Positions 10,171 to 18,150 of a DNA stretch of 37,444 nt are shown in pieces. Each line of letters starts with the position of its first letter. Positions within the stretch are counted from its first letter, which is position 1. The notes beneath the pieces are model-generated. The model ran no database searches. It saw only the letters and a list, made by a program, of their open reading frames with translations, and was not told where the DNA came from. Made by a program: the position numbers and the translations under genes. The DNA comes from Bauldia sp. Its GTDB lineage: Bacteria > Pseudomonadota > Alphaproteobacteria > Rhizobiales > Kaistiaceae. The stretch spans positions 1 through 37,444 of the forward strand of contig JADYYB010000066.1 in assembly GCA_020853895.1 (NCBI GenBank), written 5' to 3'.

Positions 10171-12441
10171 TCAGAGCGGAATGCCTTCTTCCCGCGCGAA
10201 GGTGCGGAGCTCGGCCTGCACGCGGTCTTCCGGCCCGCCCGCATCGAGCGCGGCGTCGAGCCGGGCCGCGATCTTCCCGGCGTCGAGCTCCAGCAGCATC
10301 GTCTTCACCGGGCCGATCGAGGCCGGCGCCATCGAGAGCGACCGGAAGCCGACCCCGATCAGCGCCATCGCCCCGATCGGCGTCCCCGCCAGCTCGCCGC
10401 ACAGCGTCACCGGCACCTTCGCCTTCTCGGCCGCCGCCACGATCCGCTTCAAAGCCCGGAGGAAGGGCCGCGACAGCGGGCTGAACCGGCCCGCGACGCG
10501 CACATTGGCCCGGTCGCTCGCCATCATGAACTGCATGAGGTCGTTCGAGCCGACCGACACGAAGTCGCTCACCGCCATCAGCTCGTCGAGCTGCCAGAGG
10601 AGCGCCGGCACCTCGACCATCGACCCGATCAGGATCTTGCTCGGCCGCTTGTGGCCGTGGCGCTTGAAATGGTCCGTCTCGCGCTCGAACAGCCCGCGCG
10701 CCTGCGCGATCTCCGAGACCTCGGTGACCATCGGCAGCATGACGCGCAGCTCGCGCCCCGCCGCGGCATGCATCAGCGCCCGGATCTGCACCCGCATCAG
10801 TCCCGGCCGGTCGAGCCCGAGGCGGATCGCCCGCCAGCCCATGGCCGGGTTCTCCTCGTGCCAGGTGCGGAGATAGGGCAGCACCTTGTCCCCGCCGATG
10901 TCGAGCGTGCGGAAGGTCACCGGCCGCCCGTCCGCGGCGTCGATCACCGAGGCGTAGAGGTTCTTCTGCTCGGTCATCTTGGGCAGCGTCGCCGCGATCA
11001 TGAACTGCAGCTCGGTGCGGAAGAGCCCTATCCCGGCGGCTCCCGACTCGGTCAGGTGCGGAAGGTCGACCATCAGCCCCGCGTTCATGAGGAGGTCGAT
11101 GGCGACCCCGTCGCGCGTGACCGCCGGCCGGTCCCGGAGCTGCCGGTACTGCTCCTGCTTCCGCGCCCGGAAGCGGACCTTCTCGGCATAGGCCTCGCCC
11201 ACCTCGGAGGTCGGCCGGATATGGACCTCGCCGGTCTCCCCGTCGACGATGATGGCGTCGCGGTTCTCGACGAGGGCAACCGCGTCGGCGACCTGCCCGA
11301 CCGCCGCGATGCCGAGCGCCTTCGCGACGATCGTGACGTGGCTGGTCTGCCCGCCCTCCTCGAGGACGAGGCCCTTCACCCGTTCGCGGTCGTAGTCGAG
11401 GAGGTCGGCCGCCCCCATGTTGCGCGCGACGATGATCGCGTCGGCCGGCAGCTCGTCGCCGTCCTTGCCGTGGCCGCGCCCGACCAGCACCCGGAGGAGC
11501 CGGTTGGCGAGGTCGTCGAAATCGTGGAAGCGGTCGCGGAGCACCGGGTCGGACTGGCGGTTGACGCGGGCGCGCGTGTCGCTCTGCACCTGCTCGACCG
11601 CCGCCTCGGCGGTGAGGCCGTTACGGATCGCGTCGTGCATCCGGCGCACCCAGCCGCGGTCATAGGCGAACATGCGGTACGCCTCGAGCACCTCGCGATG
11701 CTCGCCGTGGTCGGCGATGTCGTCGCGCGAGAGCATGTCGTCGACCGAGAGGCGGAGGCTGGCGATGGCCGCGTCGAGCCGCGCCGATTCCTCGGCCGGG
11801 TTCTCCGCGATGAGATTGGTCACCACCACGCGCGGCTCGTGGAGGACCACATGGCCGATCCCCAACCCCTCGGTGAGGGGCAGTCCCGTGAGCGCCACCG
11901 GCCGGCGCATGTCGATCGCGGTGCCCGGCTTGGCGAGCCCTTCGAGCTCGCCCGCGGCCATCATCTCGGCCAGCACCATCGCGGTGGTCTGGAGGGCCTC
12001 GACCTCTTCCTCGTTGTAGGTGCGGTGCGCCCGGTTCTGGACGACCAGCACGCCGAGCGTCCGGCCGGCGCGCAGCACGGGAACGCCGAGGAAGGAGTGG
12101 TAGATTTCCTCGCCCGTCTCCGGGAGGTAGGTGAAGGCCGGGTGGAGCTGGGCGTCGGTGAGGTTCAGGGGCCGCGCCTCGGCCGCGATCGTGCCGACCA
12201 GGCCCTGCCCGACGCGGAGCGCCGCGCGATGCACCGACTCGCGGCGCAAGCCTTCGGTCGCGTAGAGCTCGAGGACGCCGTCGGAGCGGAGCACATAGAC
12301 CGAGCAGACCTCCGCGACCACGTTGGCGGCGATCTGCACCACGATCTTGTCGAGCCGGGCCTGCGCGCTGATCGGCTCCGCCATGATTTCGCGGAGTCGG
12401 CGGAGCAGAACGCGCGGCCCGGCGAGAGACCCCCGCACCAT
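10171..12441 (-). CDS. ptsP: Phosphoenolpyruvate--protein phosphotransferase PtsP (enzyme I-Ntr)
   Basis: A 756-aa first enzyme of the nitrogen phosphotransferase system. It takes phosphate from phosphoenolpyruvate and passes it to NPr, and on to EIIA-Ntr, a regulatory rather than sugar-import chain. It has an N-terminal GAF domain (residues ~20-165, which in this family senses glutamine), the enzyme I N-domain with phospho-histidine motif GGQTSHVTIVAKALG, and the PEP-binding barrel with SVGSNDLMQFMMASDR and the CGELAGTP cysteine loop. The ATG at 12441 is preceded by AAAGGA at 7 nt. It follows lysC, as in rhizobia, but a terminator lies between. The partner phosphocarrier genes are not in the window. 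Confidence 0.97.
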   Translation of the reverse strand: MVRGSLAGPRVLLRRLREIMAEPISAQARLDKIVVQIAANVVAEVCSVYVLRSDGVLELYATEGLRRESVHRAALRVGQGLVGTIAAEARPLNLTDAQLHPAFTYLPETGEEIYHSFLGVPVLRAGRTLGVLVVQNRAHRTYNEEEVEALQTTAMVLAEMMAAGELEGLAKPGTAIDMRRPVALTGLPLTEGLGIGHVVLHEPRVVVTNLIAENPAEESARLDAAIASLRLSVDDMLSRDDIADHGEHREVLEAYRMFAYDRGWVRRMHDAIRNGLTAEAAVEQVQSDTRARVNRQSDPVLRDRFHDFDDLANRLLRVLVGRGHGKDGDELPADAIIVARNMGAADLLDYDRERVKGLVLEEGGQTSHVTIVAKALGIAAVGQVADAVALVENRDAIIVDGETGEVHIRPTSEVGEAYAEKVRFRARKQEQYRQLRDRPAVTRDGVAIDLLMNAGLMVDLPHLTESGAAGIGLFRTELQFMIAATLPKMTEQKNLYASVIDAADGRPVTFRTLDIGGDKVLPYLRTWHEENPAMGWRAIRLGLDRPGLMRVQIRALMHAAAGRELRVMLPMVTEVSEIAQARGLFERETDHFKRHGHKRPSKILIGSMVEVPALLWQLDELMAVSDFVSVGSNDLMQFMMASDRANVRVAGRFSPLSRPFLRALKRIVAAAEKAKVPVTLCGELAGTPIGAMALIGVGFRSLSMAPASIGPVKTMLLELDAGKIAARLDAALDAGGPEDRVQAELRTFAREEGIPL

Positions 12442-12495
12442 CCGCAAATCCTTTGGAACGACGGCGAGAGCCCGCCGCGAACGGGCCCGAACCTG

Positions 12496-12523
12496 AAAAG
12501 ACGCCGGAGCTTGTGCCGGCGTC
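12496..12523 (-). terminator. Rho-independent terminator of lysC
   Basis: On the minus strand a perfect 8-bp stem GACGCCGG / CCGGCGTC with an 8-nt loop is followed directly by TTTT (complement of 12496-12499). The stem begins inside the lysC stop codon (TGA, complement of 12522-12524). It should end lysC transcription before ptsP, making ptsP a separate unit or dependent on read-through. Confidence 0.75.
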
Positions 12524-13769
12524 AGACCTTGTCGAGCCCGTATACCGAATGCAAAGTCCGCACCGCAAGCTCGGTATAGGAGGCGTCGATCAGGACGGAG
12601 ATCTTGATCTCCGAGGTGGTGATGGCGCGGATGTTGATGCCCTTGGAGGCCAGTGCCCGGAAGGCTTCCGCGGCGACGCCGGCGTGGCTCCGCATGCCGA
12701 TTCCGATCACCGAGACCTTGGCGACGTCGGTCGAGCCCTGCACGACCTCGTAGCCGATCGCCTCCCTGGAATCGTTCAACACCTTCCGCGCCCGCTCGTA
12801 CTCGGCGGTCGGCACGGTAAAGGTCATGTCGGTGGTCGAGCCGTCCTCCGAGATGTTCTGGACGATCATGTCGACATTGACGTGCGCCTCGGCCAGCGGC
12901 CCGAACACGGCGGCGGCGACGCCCGGCTTGTCGGCGACGCGCCGGAGCGAGATCTGCGCTTCGTCCCTGGAATAGGCGATGCCGGTAACGGTCTGCTTTT
13001 CCACGATCTCTTCCTCGTCGCAAATCAGCGTGCCGGGCGGTTCCCCGTTCCTCGGGATGCTGGCCGGATCCTCGAAGCTCGAGCGGACGAAGGTCCGCAC
13101 ATTATGCACCATGGCGAGCTCGACCGAGCGCACCTGCAGGATCTTGGCCCCCAGCGAGGCCATCTCCAGCATCTCCTCGAACGCGATCCTGGCGAGGCGC
13201 CGCGCCTTGGGGACGATGCGCGGGTCGGTCGTATAGACCCCGTCGACGTCGGTGTAGATGTCGCAGCGCTCCGCCCCGATGGCCGCCGCGATCGCCACCG
13301 CGCTGGTGTCAGACCCGCCGCGCCCCAGCGTGGCGATCCGCCCGTCCGGCGCGAGGCCCTGGAACCCGGCGATCACCGCCACCTGCCCCTGCGCCAGCCG
13401 CTCGACGAGCTTTGTCCCGTCGATCTCCAAGATCCGCGCCGCGCCATGCGCCGAGTCGGTGAGGATCGGGATCTGCCAGCCCTGCCAGGACCGCGCGTTG
13501 ATGCCGATGTCCTGCAGCGCGATGGCCAGGAGCCCCGAGGTCACCTGCTCGCCCGAGGAGACCACCGCGTCGTATTCGCGCGCGTCGTGAAGGGCCGAGG
13601 TCTCGCGCGTCCAGCCCACGAGCTGGTTGGTGACCCCCGACATGGCCGAGACCACGACGGCGACCTCGTAGCCGGCCTCGAGCTCGCGCTTGACGTGCTG
13701 GGCGACGTTCTTGATGCGCTCGATGTCGGCGACCGAGGTGCCGCCGAACTTCATCACCAGCCGGGCCAT
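12522..13769 (-). CDS. lysC: Aspartate kinase
   Basis: A 415-aa enzyme that phosphorylates aspartate, the first step towards lysine, threonine, methionine and diaminopimelate. The N-terminal kinase domain begins MARLVMKFGGTSVAD with the KFGGTSV signature. The C-terminal third carries two ACT domains (around VTGIAYSRDEAQISL and VSVIGIGMRSHAGVA) that bind amino-acid effectors for feedback control. The length is that of the alphaproteobacterial alpha-beta type. The start follows family convention; no Shine-Dalgarno is apparent upstream. The gene points away from the plus-strand unknown gene, ppa and ubiG. Confidence 0.97.
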   Translation of the reverse strand: MARLVMKFGGTSVADIERIKNVAQHVKRELEAGYEVAVVVSAMSGVTNQLVGWTRETSALHDAREYDAVVSSGEQVTSGLLAIALQDIGINARSWQGWQIPILTDSAHGAARILEIDGTKLVERLAQGQVAVIAGFQGLAPDGRIATLGRGGSDTSAVAIAAAIGAERCDIYTDVDGVYTTDPRIVPKARRLARIAFEEMLEMASLGAKILQVRSVELAMVHNVRTFVRSSFEDPASIPRNGEPPGTLICDEEEIVEKQTVTGIAYSRDEAQISLRRVADKPGVAAAVFGPLAEAHVNVDMIVQNISEDGSTTDMTFTVPTAEYERARKVLNDSREAIGYEVVQGSTDVAKVSVIGIGMRSHAGVAAEAFRALASKGINIRAITTSEIKISVLIDASYTELAVRTLHSVYGLDKV

Positions 13770-13908
13770 GGGAGGAGCGCTAAGCCATCCGGATAAAGGA
13801 AAATCCGCCCGGATGACCGGACGGACGGTTGGCGGCGGTTTAGCGGGTTACGGGCCGTGTCGCAACGGTTTGGCTACGCGGCCCCGAGCGCTGCTAGAGT
13901 TCCGCTCG

Positions 13909-14874
13909 ATGGTCGAGAAACTGATTTCCGGCGAAACCGTCGTTCTGCCCGACCCGCCGCCGGGATGGTTCGAGCTGGACTATTCGCTGACCCCCGCTGG
14001 CGAACTCGCCATGGTCCGGTGCGACCGGGACCATGTCGCCGAATTCCGCGCTTGGTACGAAGAAGCCGTAGCTCGGGCTACCGAACGCCTTGAACGCGGT
14101 GAGACGCCCCCACCCCGCCCGACTCTATCGGGCGCTCGGCTCCGCCTTTCTCGGTTCGACGGGAAGGCGGAGTCGGAAGCCTTCGAAGTGGCCTCCGACT
14201 CCTGGTACAAGGTTGCCGCACTGCCCGGCGGCGATTGGCTCGTGAGCTCGGGAGCGCGCTTTCAACGCTACACAGGCGGAGGGACCGCCACGGACTCGGT
14301 CGACCTAGGCGACTACATTGAGCACGTCGCCTGCACCCGGAGCGGAAAGATCTGGGTCGGCTACATCGACCAAGGCGTCTTTGCTGGTCTCAATCCCGAC
14401 GGCAGCGCCCCGCATTCGACTGCTGGCATTGCCAGTTTCAGCCCGGACGGAACTCTTCTCTGGCGCTTCAATTGGCGCGAGGAACTGTCGGTCTTTGATT
14501 GCTACTCCCTGACAATCGATGGCGAGCGAGTCTGGTCGTGTTCGTACAGTGATCCCAGCTTCTCGATAGTGCTTATCGAGAACGGCGAAGTAAAACTCTG
14601 GGGAAATGACCTCATTGGCGTCAAGGCCTTGGCGGTCGCCGGCGACTACGTGCTCTTGGCCGGCGGCTACGAGGCGGACAGCAACCGCGTAGCACTTCTC
14701 AAACTCGGTCCCGCTGACGCCCAGCTGATCAAGGAATGGCGCTTCGAGCCGCCCCGGCAACACTCCGCGCAGCTCATGCAAGGCCTCGGCTCCACGCTTC
14801 ACCTGGTCCGAAATCGGAAGTGGAGTAGGATTACCGTCCAGATGCTGCTCGACGCCGCCCGACCTGCATCGTAA
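13909..14874 (+). CDS. Hypothetical protein, possible beta-propeller-like repeats
   Basis: A 321-aa protein I do not recognise. There is no signal peptide or membrane segment. The N-terminus (~75 residues) includes a helical stretch FRAWYEEAVARATERLERGE. The remainder alternates short strands with W-, G- and D-rich turns (WYKVAALPGGDWLVSS, SGKIWVGYIDQGVFAGL, SPDGTLLWRFNWREE, GERVWSCSY, DYVLLAGGYEAD), suggesting a WD40/PQQ-like propeller. GC is lower than nearby: 33 of 60 bases at 14521-14580. It lies between lysC and ppa-ubiG, which are close divergent neighbours in rhizobia as I know them, so it may have been acquired. Translation probably starts at the ATG at 13909, but the ribosome site is weak. 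Confidence 0.7.
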   Translation: MVEKLISGETVVLPDPPPGWFELDYSLTPAGELAMVRCDRDHVAEFRAWYEEAVARATERLERGETPPPRPTLSGARLRLSRFDGKAESEAFEVASDSWYKVAALPGGDWLVSSGARFQRYTGGGTATDSVDLGDYIEHVACTRSGKIWVGYIDQGVFAGLNPDGSAPHSTAGIASFSPDGTLLWRFNWREELSVFDCYSLTIDGERVWSCSYSDPSFSIVLIENGEVKLWGNDLIGVKALAVAGDYVLLAGGYEADSNRVALLKLGPADAQLIKEWRFEPPRQHSAQLMQGLGSTLHLVRNRKWSRITVQMLLDAARPAS

Positions 14875-15000
14875 CCCCGAACGAGACCGTTCTTGCGGCC
14901 GCCCGTCTTCAGCGCTCTCGGAGCCGGATGCCGCACTGATCGCAGCCGCGACTTACGCTATTCGCTACCGCATCCCCTGATTTCAGCCCAAGAGACCCCC

Positions 15001-15534
15001 ATGCGCCTCGATGCCATCCCGATCGGCAAGAACCCGCCCCATGACGTGAATGTCGTCATCGAGGTGCCGATCGGCGGGGAGCCGATCAAGTACGAGATGG
15101 ACAAGCCCGCCGGCGCGCTGTTCGTCGACCGCTTCCTCTACACCCCGCTCCGCTACCCGGGGAATTACGGCTTCATCCCCCACACCCTCTCCGGCGACGG
15201 CGACCCCTGCGACGTGCTGGTGGCCAACACCCGCGCGATCATCCCCGGCGCGGTGATCAGCGTCCGCCCGGTCGGCGTCCTCCTCATGGAGGACAACTCG
15301 GGGGAGGACGAGAAGATTCTCGCCGTCCCCTCGCGCCATCTCACCCAGCGCTACGACCGGGTCGAGGCCTATAGCGACCTCCCCGACATCACCATCAAGC
15401 AGATCCAGCACTTCTTCGAGCACTACAAGGACCTCGAGCCCGGCAAATGGGTGAAGGTCAAGGGCTGGGGCGGCCCGGCCGAGGCCCAGCGCCTGATCCT
15501 CGAAGGCATCGAAAGGGCCAAGGGAAAGGGCTAG
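15001..15534 (+). CDS. ppa: Inorganic pyrophosphatase (family I)
   Basis: A 177-aa cytoplasmic enzyme that splits pyrophosphate and so pulls biosynthetic reactions forward. The metal-binding signature GDGDPCD spans residues 65-71 (Asp66, Asp68, Asp71), and the family start [18 protein letters not shown] and the KVKGWGG motif near the C-terminus are present. The length is that of bacterial hexameric family I enzymes. The ATG at 15001 begins the conserved region. The ubiG start follows 11 nt after its stop, so the two are probably co-transcribed, although their functions are not obviously linked. Confidence 0.97.
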   Translation: MRLDAIPIGKNPPHDVNVVIEVPIGGEPIKYEMDKPAGALFVDRFLYTPLRYPGNYGFIPHTLSGDGDPCDVLVANTRAIIPGAVISVRPVGVLLMEDNSGEDEKILAVPSRHLTQRYDRVEAYSDLPDITIKQIQHFFEHYKDLEPGKWVKVKGWGGPAEAQRLILEGIERAKGKG

Positions 15535-15545
15535 ACTCCGGCCTG

Positions 15546-16295
15546 ATGGCCAACGCCCCGCACAGCACCGTCGACCCCGCCGAGATCGCGCATTTCAACG
15601 CGCTGGCCGGGAAATGGTGGGACGGGGACGGCGAGTTCGCCCAGCTCCACAGGATGAACCCGGTGCGCCTCGCCTTCATCCGCGAGACCATCACCCGCCA
15701 TTTCCGCCACCCCGTCGATGCCGAGCGGCCCTTCGCCGGCCTCCGCCTCCTCGACATCGGCTGCGGCGGCGGCATCCTGACCGAGCCCCTCGCCCGCCTG
15801 GGCGGGTCGGTGGTGGGCGCCGACGCCGGCGCGGAGAACATCGCCGCCGCCCGGCACCATGCCGCGGAGGTCGGGCTCGCGATCGACTACCGCGCCACCA
15901 CGGCCGAGGCGCTGGCCGCCGCGGGCGAGCGCTTCGACGCCGTCTTCGCGATGGAGATCGTCGAGCACGTCGCCGACCGCGCGCTCTTCATGGACGCCTG
16001 CGCGAGCCTCCTGAAGCCCGGCGGCCTTCTCTTCGTGGCCACGATCAACCGGACGCTCCGCTCCTTCGCGCTCGCGATCGTGGCGGCCGAATACGTTCTC
16101 GGCTGGCTGCCGCGCGGCAGCCACGACTGGAACAAGCTCGTGAAACCCGAGGAGCTGCAAGGCGATTTCGCCCGCACCCATCTCCGTCAGATCGCCACGA
16201 CCGGAGTCGTGTTCGACCCCCTCGGCGGCAACTGGCGCCGGGCCGGCGACATGGCCGTCAACTACATCCTCGCCGCCGCCAAGCCCGCGGGTTAG
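15546..16295 (+). CDS. ubiG: Ubiquinone biosynthesis O-methyltransferase
   Basis: A 249-aa SAM-dependent methyltransferase that performs both O-methylations in ubiquinone synthesis. The family N-terminus is clear (VDPAEIAHFNALAGKWWD, with the FNALAGKWWD motif typical of UbiG). Motif I LLDIGCGGG lies at residues ~68-76, then FAMEIVEHVAD, KPGGLLFVATINRT and HDWNKLVKPEEL. A membrane-associating segment (ALAIVAAEYVLGWLPRG) is as expected. The ATG at 15546 is used; upstream reading is open into ppa but would lengthen the protein beyond the family. It lies near lysC as in rhizobia, but the unknown gene and ppa intervene. Confidence 0.97.
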   Translation: MANAPHSTVDPAEIAHFNALAGKWWDGDGEFAQLHRMNPVRLAFIRETITRHFRHPVDAERPFAGLRLLDIGCGGGILTEPLARLGGSVVGADAGAENIAAARHHAAEVGLAIDYRATTAEALAAAGERFDAVFAMEIVEHVADRALFMDACASLLKPGGLLFVATINRTLRSFALAIVAAEYVLGWLPRGSHDWNKLVKPEELQGDFARTHLRQIATTGVVFDPLGGNWRRAGDMAVNYILAAAKPAG

Positions 16296-16298
16296 CCC

Positions 16299-16504
16299 CT
16301 CCACCCTCCCCTCGAGGGCCCCTCGAGGGGGAGGGTCGGCGGTCCTCCGGCTTACCGGAGGGCCAACGGGGTGGGGTGGCCTGAGCGGCAAGCGAGGCTA
16401 AAATCCGGGCCGGCGCCTACTTCCGGCTAGTCCATCGCCGTCCACCCCACTCCGGAGGCCGGCATAGCCGTCCTCCGACCCTCCCCCTCGAGGGGAGGGT
16501 GGAG
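16299..16504. repeat. Long imperfect inverted repeat (intergenic palindromic element C)
   Basis: Both ends read CTCCACCCTCCCCTCGAGGG inward; the left copy has an extra CCCCTCGAGGG duplication. Within each arm follow GGGAGGGTCGG, a TCCTCCGG-type hairpin and GGGGTGGGGTGG. The interior carries GAGCGGCAAGCGAGGC (16383-16398), identical to a string in element A, followed in both by an A-rich TC step. It lies directly downstream of ubiG and may form its terminator. Confidence 0.75.
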
Positions 16505-16519
16505 TCTGGCGCAGTCGGC

Positions 16520-16561
16520 GACTGCCAGACGCCGACTGCCAGATGCCGACTGCCGGATGCC
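16520..16561 (+). repeat. Three tandem copies of a 14-bp unit
   Basis: GACTGCCAGACGCC, GACTGCCAGATGCC and GACTGCCGGATGCC follow one another without spacer (16520-16533, 16534-16547, 16548-16561). Just upstream, GCAGTCGGCGACTGC is palindromic with the first unit. It fills the space between palindromic elements C and D and has no coding role that I can see. Confidence 0.8.
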
Positions 16562-16569
16562 CGATAGTC

Positions 16570-16638
16570 TCCCCCTCTCCCGCTTGCGGGGGAGGTAGCG
16601 GAGCTTGGGCCGACGGCCCTAGCGAAGCTGGAGGGGGA
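16570..16638. repeat. Palindromic element D
   Basis: Outer arms TCCCCCTC and GAGGGGGAA enclose a CCCGCTTGCGGG hairpin and a GGGCC-gac-GGCCC hairpin flanked by AGCTT and AAGCT. The nested stems would fold the whole ~69 nt. It belongs to the repeat block between ubiG and the DUF1178 gene. Confidence 0.65.
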
Positions 16639-16660
16639 ACCCGCGCCCTTCCCCCCAAAT

Positions 16661-16757
16661 TTGTCATCCTCCGGCTTGACCGGAGGACTGCGGGCCGTCT
16701 CCTCGACGGTACTGGACGTGGGCAACCCGGTCCCCCGATCAAGTCGGGGGATGACAA
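16661..16757. repeat. Palindromic element E (TTGTCATCC ends)
   Basis: The outer arms are TTGTCATCC and GGATGACAA. Each adjoins its own hairpin: TCCTCCGG-cttga-CCGGAGGA (16667-16687) and TCCCCCGA-tcaag-TCGGGGGA (16731-16751), with reverse-complementary loops. The unit ends 44 nt before the DUF1178 stop codon. From memory, GTCATCC...GGATGAC repeats are common between alphaproteobacterial genes. The whole stretch 16296-16801 has no credible gene. Confidence 0.75.
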
Positions 16758-16801
16758 GCATTGTTAGGTTTGCAGCGCCTGCTGGAGAAGCCCGGAAGCG
16801 C

Positions 16802-17293
16802 CTAGTTCTGGTCCTCGGGGAGGATCGGCATCGGGTGGACCTCGACGCCCTCCTCGATCAGCGCGTCGACCTCCTCGGCCGAGGCCTCGCCGTAGATCGA
16901 GCGCTTCTCCACCTCCTTGTAGTGGATCTTGCGCGCCTCCTCGGGGAAGCGGTCGCCGACATTCTCGGCGTTCTCGATCACGTGCTGCTTGATCCTGCGG
17001 ATCTCCTCGATCGCCGCCTTCACGCGCGGGTCGCCGGAGAGCACCTTGAACCGCTCGTCGAGCGCGGTCCCGGCCGGATCGGCGACCGCCGGCGCCTGTT
17101 CGCGCATCCGCTGGGCCGGCAGGGAGCGCCCGCGCCCGATACTCGGCGCCATCAATCTCTTGCTCACCGCCTCCGAGCCGCAGATCGGGCAAAGAAGATC
17201 GCCCTCCGAGAGCTGCCGGTCGTAGTCGCCGGAGTTGCGGAACCAGGCTTCGAAGCCGTGGTCGCGGTCGCAGCTGAGGTCGTATCGGATCAT
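16802..17293 (-). CDS. DUF1178 family protein
   Basis: A 163-aa protein of unknown function found across alpha- and betaproteobacteria. The N-terminus MIRYDLSCDRDHGFEAWFRN has the family Cys8/His12 pair, followed by CPICGS, so a zinc-ribbon-like site is likely. After it come KRLMAPSIG and a mostly helical, charged C-terminal half (EEARKIHYKEVEKRSIYGEA). The ATG overlaps the stop codon of the nitrilase-like gene (ATGA), indicating translational coupling. The pairing with the nitrilase gene is common in rhizobia, but no shared pathway is known to me. Confidence 0.92.
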   Translation of the reverse strand: MIRYDLSCDRDHGFEAWFRNSGDYDRQLSEGDLLCPICGSEAVSKRLMAPSIGRGRSLPAQRMREQAPAVADPAGTALDERFKVLSGDPRVKAAIEEIRRIKQHVIENAENVGDRFPEEARKIHYKEVEKRSIYGEASAEEVDALIEEGVEVHPMPILPEDQN

Positions 17294-18150
17294 GGCGACA
17301 TAAGTTGTTGGAGGAGCGTGGGTTTGTCTTCCGGCCTCGCATATAGTGGATCGACGGCCAGTGTGGGAATACGTGCCCGCGCCTTGTGGCTTTCTTCCGG
17401 GTCGATCTCGGCGAGGATCACGCCCGGCTCGACCCCGCCCTCCGCCAGGACCCGTCCCCACGGATCGACGATCAGGCTGTGGCCGTAGGTCTCGCGGCCG
17501 TCCTCGTGCCGCCCGCCCTGCGCCGCCGCGATGACATAGGACCCGGTTTCGATGGCTCTTGCCCTCAGCAGCACGTGCCAGTGCGCTTCGCCGGTCTGGC
17601 GCGCGAACGCCGACGGCACGGCGAGCACCGTTGCGCCGGACTGTGCCAGCACCCGGTAAAGCAAGGGGAAACGCACGTCGTAGCAAATGGTTAAGCCGAT
17701 CCTCGCGCCCGGCCCCTCGGCCACCACGGCGGCCTTGCCGGCGTGATAGGTACGCGACTCGCGCCAGCTCTCCCCGTTCGGAAGATCCACGTCGAAGAGG
17801 TGGATCTTGTCGTAGTGGGCGATCACCTTGCCGTCCGGCCCGATCAGGAAACCGCGGTTGGCCACGCTTTCTCCGTGCAGCCGGATCGCCAGCGACCCGA
17901 CATGGAGGTGGATGCCGAGCTCGGCCGCGAGCTCCCTGAAGCGCGCCAGCGCCGGGTCGTCCTTCTCCTCGTGGATCGCGGCAAGGAGCCGCGCCCGGTC
18001 GCGCTCGACGAGGCCCGTCATCTCCGGCGTCAGCACGTAGCGCGCGCCCTTCCCCGCCGCCTCGCGGATCAGTGCCTCGGCCGCCGTGATGTTCTCGGCG
18101 ACCGACCGGCCCGAGCGCATCTGCACCGCCGCGGCGAGGAACGCACTCAT
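17290..18150 (-). CDS. Carbon-nitrogen hydrolase (Nit family omega-amidase-like)
   Basis: A 286-aa cytoplasmic nitrilase-superfamily enzyme. The Glu-Lys-Cys triad is Glu43 (LTPEMTG), Lys115 (HYDKIHLFDVD) and Cys156 (TICYDVRFP). These surroundings match the Nit1/Nit2 branch, whose members hydrolyse deaminated glutathione or alpha-keto acid amides; the exact substrate here is inferred. Both ends overlap neighbours by ATGA: its start with the comF stop, its end with the DUF1178 start. In rhizobia a glutaredoxin gene (grxC) often lies between comF and this gene; here there is no room for one. Confidence 0.93.
   Translation of the reverse strand: MSAFLAAAVQMRSGRSVAENITAAEALIREAAGKGARYVLTPEMTGLVERDRARLLAAIHEEKDDPALARFRELAAELGIHLHVGSLAIRLHGESVANRGFLIGPDGKVIAHYDKIHLFDVDLPNGESWRESRTYHAGKAAVVAEGPGARIGLTICYDVRFPLLYRVLAQSGATVLAVPSAFARQTGEAHWHVLLRARAIETGSYVIAAAQGGRHEDGRETYGHSLIVDPWGRVLAEGGVEPGVILAEIDPEESHKARARIPTLAVDPLYARPEDKPTLLQQLMSP

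Noticed and set aside
10099-12579. 826-residue open frame on the plus strand opposite ptsP
   Set aside because: It is antisense to a confidently identified gene, rich in Arg, His, Asp and Pro, starts inside a palindromic repeat and has no recognisable motif.
16520-16561. The tandem 14-bp units as a CRISPR array
   Set aside because: The units adjoin directly with no spacers and are far too short; no cas genes are present.
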